A stretch of 9,932 nt of DNA from Verrucomicrobiia bacterium. GTDB taxonomy: Bacteria > Verrucomicrobiota > Verrucomicrobiae > Limisphaerales > UBA11358. Below are positions 5,941 to 9,932 of the stretch, piece after piece. Location: contig JASHZU010000236.1 of the NCBI GenBank assembly GCA_030042375.1, positions 1 to 9,932 of the forward strand, read 5' to 3'. Every line of letters starts with the position of its first letter. Position 1 is the first letter of the stretch. The notes under the pieces were generated by a model that saw only the letters and a program-made list of their open reading frames with translations, made no database searches and had not been told where the DNA came from. Both the position numbers and the translations under genes were made by a program.

Positions 5941-8063
5941 AAACGCCGCCATTACTCATAGGCGCTACGCTCTTGTTTTGGGGCTATCAAACCGGCTTTC
6001 TTCCGGAAGCTATTGGGATGGGTCTTATTTTGGAAAGTTCGCGCGTCATCAAAGCGCGCTGGGAATTTTCTGATGATGAGTTCGCCCGTGTCTGGACGTT
6101 TTCCATGATGCTTTTTTTAGCAGCGGTCATTTTTGCCTTTAGTGACAATGGCGGGTTTGCCGGTATTGGAGAATTTTTTCAGCATCCTGACTTCACAACG
6201 GAAAGAGATGCCGGCAACGCCAGCACCATGACATTTGATGCGGTATTTCGCTGGCTACCGATGATTTTTTTTCTGTTTGTGCTCGCCCAAACATTCAGCC
6301 CGGCCAACGGGGTGCCGTGGGAAGCTATTTCTTTGTATTTACGGAGCCGGCTCAAAAAGGCCCGTAAAAGGGGGTTATCGCTGCCACCATCCAGAAGATT
6401 TGACACTATATATCCGTATTTTGCAATTTGCCTTTTTTCTGCCGGAGCCAGCCCCGCGCAAAATGATTATTACTACTATGGCATTTGCCTTCTGCTGGCG
6501 TGGGCGCTTTGGCCATTACGCTCGCGCCGTTTTGGCCTGCCAATGTGGATTGTTCTGCTGGCGGTCGCCTTTGTCATCGGCTTCTTGGGCCAGCATGCCT
6601 ACGCACAGTTGGTTCGGTTGGCAGGACAGTACGACCCTCAACTCCTGTCACTTCTGTACCGCATGAGACCGGACCCCAAAGAAGACAGCAATGAAGCTGA
6701 CCTCCACACTGGAAAGTTGAAACTGTCCGGCAAAATCGTGATCCGTCTCGAAACTAAAAACGGCGCACGACCTCCAACGTATTTACGAACAGCGAGCTAC
6801 CGAAAATTCCAGGAAAGCAGCTTTATCGGCCGCAAGCAACTGTCCTGGGAGGCAGGCGTCACCAACAATGATTTTAATGAAGTCTATGAAACTCCTCGCG
6901 ACAGCGGAATCTGGCCGTTAACCGGATTCACTGGCAACCGTTCCGTTGTCACTATTGCCTGTTATCTCAATGGCATTAATCAAAGTGACAAATACCCTGA
7001 AGATCTGCTTCCTTTGCCGGCAGATTGCAATCGGCTGGAAAGCTTCCGCGCGTTTTTTGTCCGCCAGAACAACATTGGCGCTGTGCTCGGCGAGGGCCCA
7101 CGATTGGCTATTTTCGACGCGCGGTTTGGTTCAGGTATGGCGTTAGACGCGCGACCAGAAACTGATACGTATGCCACAAACGAAGATTTATACGTGCCTA
7201 CCAATGAAATTCCAGGACTTGAGCAAGTTATTTCCCGGCTAAATCTCGCAGGCAAAAGCGACGATGAAAAACTCCAGGCTATCGATGAATATTTTCAAAA
7301 CAATTTTACTTATAGCCTTTACCAGGATCCCACAACAAACGGCACTGCATTGACACGGTTTCTTCTGCAGACTCGCAGCGGCTATTGTGAATACTTCGCG
7401 ACTGCTACAGTTTTATTGTTACGCGAACTTGGAATTCCCGCTCGTTACGCTACCGGGTACTATGTCCATGAACCGGCAGGCCAGGGATATGTCGTTCGCC
7501 TGCGCGACGCGCATGCATGGTGTCTCGTTTGGGACAAAAAAAAGCAAGTTTGGAAAAACTTTGATACGACTCCGGCTTCATGGGTAACCCAGGAAGATCA
7601 TTCGTCGCCTTTCCAGTTCTTGTCCGATTTCATATCGTGGATCACCTTCGAAATCGTGAAATTTTTCGAATACGGCCACAGCAATATCCGGGACTATTTC
7701 CTGTGGGCTTTAATTCCTGCTTTGGCCTTTCTTCTCTACCGCATCTTCCGCAGCAGCCGCCGACATAAAAAAGGGGATAATCAGTTTGAGCCACCGGACT
7801 GGCCCGGGCTGGATTCGGAATTTTACGAGGTGGAACAAAAGCTCATCCAAAATGGACTTCCGCGTCAATCCGGCGAAGCCGCTTCCGTCTGGCTGAAACG
7901 CGCCATCGAGAATAATGACCTCGTGGAATTTAAAGAGCCGCTTGAAAATATTCTCGCGCTCCATTATCGCTACCGTTTCGACCCACGCGGACTCACCCCC
8001 TCTGAACGCTTGGCCTTGCGGCGCAATGTAGAGGCCTTTCTGGCGGCCGCCTCAGACCGCTAG
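5937..8063 (+). CDS. Membrane transglutaminase-like protein (TgpA type, C-terminal DUF4129-like region)
   Basis: This is a 708-residue inner-membrane protein. Apolar segments lie near residues 5-33, 52-68 and 98-121, with two more before about residue 230. A large presumably periplasmic region follows, with a transglutaminase core, a further helix at about 587-604 (YFLWALIPALAFLLYRIF), and a cytosolic tail resembling the DUF4129 region. The catalytic triad is complete: C484 in SGYCEYFAT, H526 in DAHAWCLVW and D543 in NFDTTP. The family includes Pseudomonas TgpA; the transglutaminase/protease-like domain is thought to act in the periplasm on an unknown substrate. MoxR, DUF58 and TgpA-like genes are often adjacent, as here. 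The ATG at 5937 overlaps the small-ORF stop and has no SD, which suggests translational coupling. The gene ends 8 bases before the stop of the convergent gene; no clear terminator separates them. Confidence 0.92.
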   Translation: MKTPPLLIGATLLFWGYQTGFLPEAIGMGLILESSRVIKARWEFSDDEFARVWTFSMMLFLAAVIFAFSDNGGFAGIGEFFQHPDFTTERDAGNASTMTFDAVFRWLPMIFFLFVLAQTFSPANGVPWEAISLYLRSRLKKARKRGLSLPPSRRFDTIYPYFAICLFSAGASPAQNDYYYYGICLLLAWALWPLRSRRFGLPMWIVLLAVAFVIGFLGQHAYAQLVRLAGQYDPQLLSLLYRMRPDPKEDSNEADLHTGKLKLSGKIVIRLETKNGARPPTYLRTASYRKFQESSFIGRKQLSWEAGVTNNDFNEVYETPRDSGIWPLTGFTGNRSVVTIACYLNGINQSDKYPEDLLPLPADCNRLESFRAFFVRQNNIGAVLGEGPRLAIFDARFGSGMALDARPETDTYATNEDLYVPTNEIPGLEQVISRLNLAGKSDDEKLQAIDEYFQNNFTYSLYQDPTTNGTALTRFLLQTRSGYCEYFATATVLLLRELGIPARYATGYYVHEPAGQGYVVRLRDAHAWCLVWDKKKQVWKNFDTTPASWVTQEDHSSPFQFLSDFISWITFEIVKFFEYGHSNIRDYFLWALIPALAFLLYRIFRSSRRHKKGDNQFEPPDWPGLDSEFYEVEQKLIQNGLPRQSGEAASVWLKRAIENNDLVEFKEPLENILALHYRYRFDPRGLTPSERLALRRNVEAFLAAASDR

Positions 8064-8071
8064 AAAAGTAT

Positions 8072-8413
8072 TTATAATTTCGTTTTGCCGGCGGCTTTAG
8101 CTTTGGCCCAGCGCACGCGCGCCGCGGCGGCAATTTTAGCTCTTGCAGCTGCGCTCAGCCTGCGCCGGGACCGGCCAGATGCCTTCGCAGTTTTTTTCGT
8201 CTTATTGAATTTCGCCCATCGCTTCCTCTGCGCCGCGGCAATCCTGGCACGGGCGGATGCGCTCATTCTATGTTTTCTTCCCGGCATAGGGGTATGCAGA
8301 GAAGTCGCTCCGCCAACAAGCCGGCTAAGTTCATGCTGCAAGGAATCAATTTTCTCTTTGAGATCTGCGATGTGACGCAGTTGCCGACTGGATAGGTTTA
8401 GGATAGCACTCAT
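8072..8413 (-). CDS. Small basic protein with coiled coil and two RARIAAA..R.RWAK motifs
   Basis: This is a 113-residue, strongly basic, presumably cytosolic protein. Residues 10-33 form a heptad-like amphipathic helix (LRHIADLKEKIDSLQHELSRLV) suited to dimerisation. After a Gly/Pro linker come two copies of a motif about 20 residues long, at 49-68 and 85-104, 36 residues apart. The shared core is S-A-x-A-R-A-[RK]-I-A-A-A-x-R-x-R-W-A-K. The motifs are joined and followed by Lys/Ala/Arg-rich stretches like those of histone H1-like and NUMOD3-like DNA-binding segments. I recall similar small proteins as common and uncharacterised in Verrucomicrobiota. DNA binding is inferred. The ATG at 8413 has no SD. 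It converges on the transglutaminase gene and is probably an independent unit. Confidence 0.8.
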   Translation of the reverse strand: MSAILNLSSRQLRHIADLKEKIDSLQHELSRLVGGATSLHTPMPGRKHRMSASARARIAAAQRKRWAKFNKTKKTAKASGRSRRRLSAAARAKIAAAARVRWAKAKAAGKTKL

Positions 8414-8583
8414 GGACTAAAAGTGTCAGCGAATGTAAGCTTTAGCAAGTTGTTTCTTAGCATTTATTAGTTACTATTAAGAACCGATGAGTCTAAACAA
8501 GCAGAAGAGTAATCCGAACTTAGCCGACATTCATAATCCTATTTATAACTCCATGCAAATCATACAGTAAAGTTAGATCCGAT
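8414..8583. other. AT-rich spacer between two leftward genes
   Basis: These 170 bases are clearly more AT-rich than their flanks. They should hold the 3' end of the secreted-protein transcript and the promoter of the small basic protein. I see no clear terminator hairpin with a T run and no convincing -35/-10 pair. A 27-codon plus-strand frame (8487-8570) has no SD or recognisable content and is not called. Confidence 0.5.
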
Positions 8584-9186
8584 TTATGGCGCTACCGCAT
8601 TCGTGACTTCATTTGCCGGAGTTGTTTCTTTAAGGAAACCATCAAGGATAGCGAGATAAGCATCGGCCTCGGCCGTCTCGGTCGGTCCCATCTCTTTTTT
8701 ATACTCCCGCAATTGATCCACAGCGGACTGCGCCTGAGCCCGGAGGTCATTCATATCAATTTTGCCGGTGCTTAATCCATCGAGCAACTCATTGAATTTG
8801 TTGACCGCATCCGGGCTGGATGAGCCGAGAACCTGCGCCTCTACTTGTTGTACTAGGTTAGTATTATCGCGGATTCCACGCAGCATCGTTTCCAGGTCCG
8901 AATCAGTGTTTGTCTGCGGTGTAGAGGCCTGCTGCATTTCAATGACATTTGTTCTTGTCGACGCGGGCACCGGGGCAGCAATCGTTCCAAAAACGATGTT
9001 GGCAACTTTCCCGCGAGGCAGCGTCACCTTCCCAAGATTATCATTTTGCAGCACGAGGACATTCGTGCTCATGGTTAAAACTTTCCCGTTAAGCACATCG
9101 CCATTTTGCATGATCACCTGGTCCGCAAGGGATGTCGCAGCTATCCATGCGAAAAAGCACACTGTAAGCCTTATGAAATTTCTCAT
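8584..9186 (-). CDS. Secreted protein with N-terminal Sm-like beta domain and helical tail
   Basis: The protein is 200 residues from the ATG at 9186. It starts with a signal peptide (MRNFIRLTVCFFAWIAATSLA, cleavage probably after about residue 21). A short beta-rich domain follows, DQVIMQNGDVLNGKVL through LGKVTLPRGKVANIVFG. This 'nGd.l.GkV ... G.v.lp...v..i' pattern occurs in many exported proteins of Planctomycetota and Verrucomicrobiota, sometimes before DUF481 beta-barrels. After a Ser/Thr/Pro/Ala linker comes an acidic, mostly helical region without recognisable catalytic residues. The frame can be extended upstream to a TTG at 9204, but the ATG gives a normal signal peptide. Location should be periplasm or outer membrane side. 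Function is unknown. Confidence 0.78.
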   Translation of the reverse strand: MRNFIRLTVCFFAWIAATSLADQVIMQNGDVLNGKVLTMSTNVLVLQNDNLGKVTLPRGKVANIVFGTIAAPVPASTRTNVIEMQQASTPQTNTDSDLETMLRGIRDNTNLVQQVEAQVLGSSSPDAVNKFNELLDGLSTGKIDMNDLRAQAQSAVDQLREYKKEMGPTETAEADAYLAILDGFLKETTPANEVTNAVAP

Positions 9187-9192
9187 ACGACC

Positions 9193-9221
9193 ATAATAAT
9201 ACAAGGTGGCGAACTCCGCAA
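9193..9221 (-). promoter_or_regulatory. Candidate promoter of the secreted-protein gene
   Basis: Read on the minus strand, TTGCGG (9221-9216) and TATTAT (9198-9193) are 17 bases apart. The -10 ends exactly 6 bases before the ATG at 9186, so the start of transcription would fall at or next to the start codon. The -35 match is only to its TTG half. Confidence 0.4.
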
Positions 9222-9359
9222 ATACCCTGCAAGTGTAATCTCGTTACGGTACAAAGGGGACAAAAACCTGCAAGCGAGCCTCTGTCGCAATGTTTGCTCG
9301 ACAAACTATCAAGTCTTCGAAATTATTTATCTGGAAACGAGCATACTGCTGGTGTTTCT

Positions 9360-9932
9360 ATGAGACAATTTTTACTTACCCTGCCCGTTAATGTTATCGA
9401 TTGTTTTACGGGACGGAGGCTCATTTGGCACATTGTCGCAATGATTCTCACATTCATTCTTGTAGTGACTGGGGTTGATTGGTTCTATTTCTGCTCCACT
9501 CGCAGTCCTGGCCTGCTATTATGCGCATGGCCGGCTGTTATTATCGGCCAGCTTATACCTCTCGCCTTGCCCTTATATCTTGTTCTGCTTGGTAGCGTTG
9601 CCAAAAATGCGACCGCTGCACGCGCTGGCTGGGCTATCGGACAAGCGGCATTCGTTGGTTTGGCCATTGCCTCCACCTATAAAGCTTTTACTGGACGTCC
9701 CCATCCTCCAATAAGCGTGACGATAGATACCAGCCATATTTTCCAGTTTGGTTTCCTGCGCGGTGGTATGTTCTGGGGTTGGCCATCATCCCATACAGCC
9801 ACTGCGTTTGCCATGGCCGTCACGGTATTTACTCTTTTCCCCCGGCAAAAATGGCTGCGGGTCGCAGTTATCACTTATGCCTTCTATATCGGCATTGGCG
9901 TCTCTATGACCATTCACTGGTTCTCGGATTTT
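9360..9932 (+). CDS. PAP2-family membrane phosphatase-like protein (3' end outside window)
   Basis: The visible 191 residues form a polytopic membrane protein: apolar helices begin near residues 21 and 48, with two more before the first motif at about 108. The PAP2/phosphatidate phosphatase motifs are recognisable: C1-like K108 in KAFTGRPHPP, C2 PSSH (P142-H145), and C3 HWFSD (H186, D190). Such enzymes remove phosphate from lipid phosphates such as phosphatidate, phosphatidylglycerol phosphate or undecaprenyl diphosphate, with the active site on the periplasmic face. The active site is atypical: the C1 arginine appears to be His and the SR pair seven residues before the C3 His is Ile-Gly, while both catalytic histidines and the aspartate remain. 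The ATG has no SD. It is divergent from the secreted-protein gene across a 173-base gap in which I found no convincing plus-strand promoter. The gene continues past the right edge. Confidence 0.85.
   Translation, partial: MRQFLLTLPVNVIDCFTGRRLIWHIVAMILTFILVVTGVDWFYFCSTRSPGLLLCAWPAVIIGQLIPLALPLYLVLLGSVAKNATAARAGWAIGQAAFVGLAIASTYKAFTGRPHPPISVTIDTSHIFQFGFLRGGMFWGWPSSHTATAFAMAVTVFTLFPRQKWLRVAVITYAFYIGIGVSMTIHWFSDF

Noticed and set aside
8042..8096. GC-rich palindrome (GGCGGCCGCC) and a nearby GGCGGC as a bidirectional terminator between convergent genes
   Set aside because: The arms lie inside coding sequence, the loop would be about 40 bases and no T run follows.
8487..8570. A 27-codon plus-strand frame in the AT-rich spacer
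   Set aside because: It has no SD, no overlap or coupling with neighbours and no recognisable content; its length is expected by chance.
9187..9204. TTG start at 9204 for the secreted protein
   Set aside because: It would add MYYYGR before a normal signal peptide, whereas the ATG at 9186 gives a standard signal sequence and sits 6 bases from a -10-like hexamer.

Overview
The window looks like chromosome of a Gram-negative, mid-GC bacterium, most likely a soil- or sediment-type member of the Verrucomicrobiota. This placement is inference. It rests on three things: the tagaturonate epimerase/uronate isomerase pair, a small Ala/Lys/Arg-rich protein with tandem 'SA.ARA.IAAA..R.RWAK' motifs that I associate with that phylum, and a near absence of Shine-Dalgarno sequences. 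There are no RNA genes, insertion sequences, CRISPR arrays or prophage traces. No gene-free stretch exceeds about 175 bases.

Positions 1-2026 and on to 3495 form a hexuronate catabolism locus. A major facilitator transporter of the hexuronate/anion:cation symporter type reads leftward and is cut by the window edge. The rightward genes are uxaE (D-tagaturonate epimerase) and uxaC (glucuronate/galacturonate isomerase). In this pathway UxaC turns galacturonate into tagaturonate, and UxaE converts tagaturonate to fructuronate. Both uronates therefore drain into the fructuronate branch (uxuB/uxuA, not in this window). The divergent promoter region holds an imperfect palindrome with -10-like hexamers on both strands and a terminator-like hairpin in the transporter leader.

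Positions 3535-8063 form a second rightward block on the same strand with tight spacing: a MoxR-type AAA+ ATPase, a membrane DUF58 protein, a 31-codon small ORF, and a membrane transglutaminase-like protein with a complete Cys-His-Asp triad. This is the widespread MoxR-DUF58-transglutaminase envelope cassette. The unusual part is the small ORF: it overlaps the stop of the gene before it and the start of the gene after it by 4 bases each (ATGA), and it has the clearest SD-like sequence in the window.

Positions 8072-9186 carry two leftward genes: the small basic repeat protein, and a secreted protein with a short beta-rich 'NGD.l.GKV' domain followed by a charged helical tail. From 9360 to the edge is a membrane PAP2 phosphatase-like protein, truncated by the window, whose phosphate-binding arginines appear substituted.

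Across the window several starts have a -10-like hexamer 5-6 bases before ATG and no SD, which suggests leaderless transcripts.
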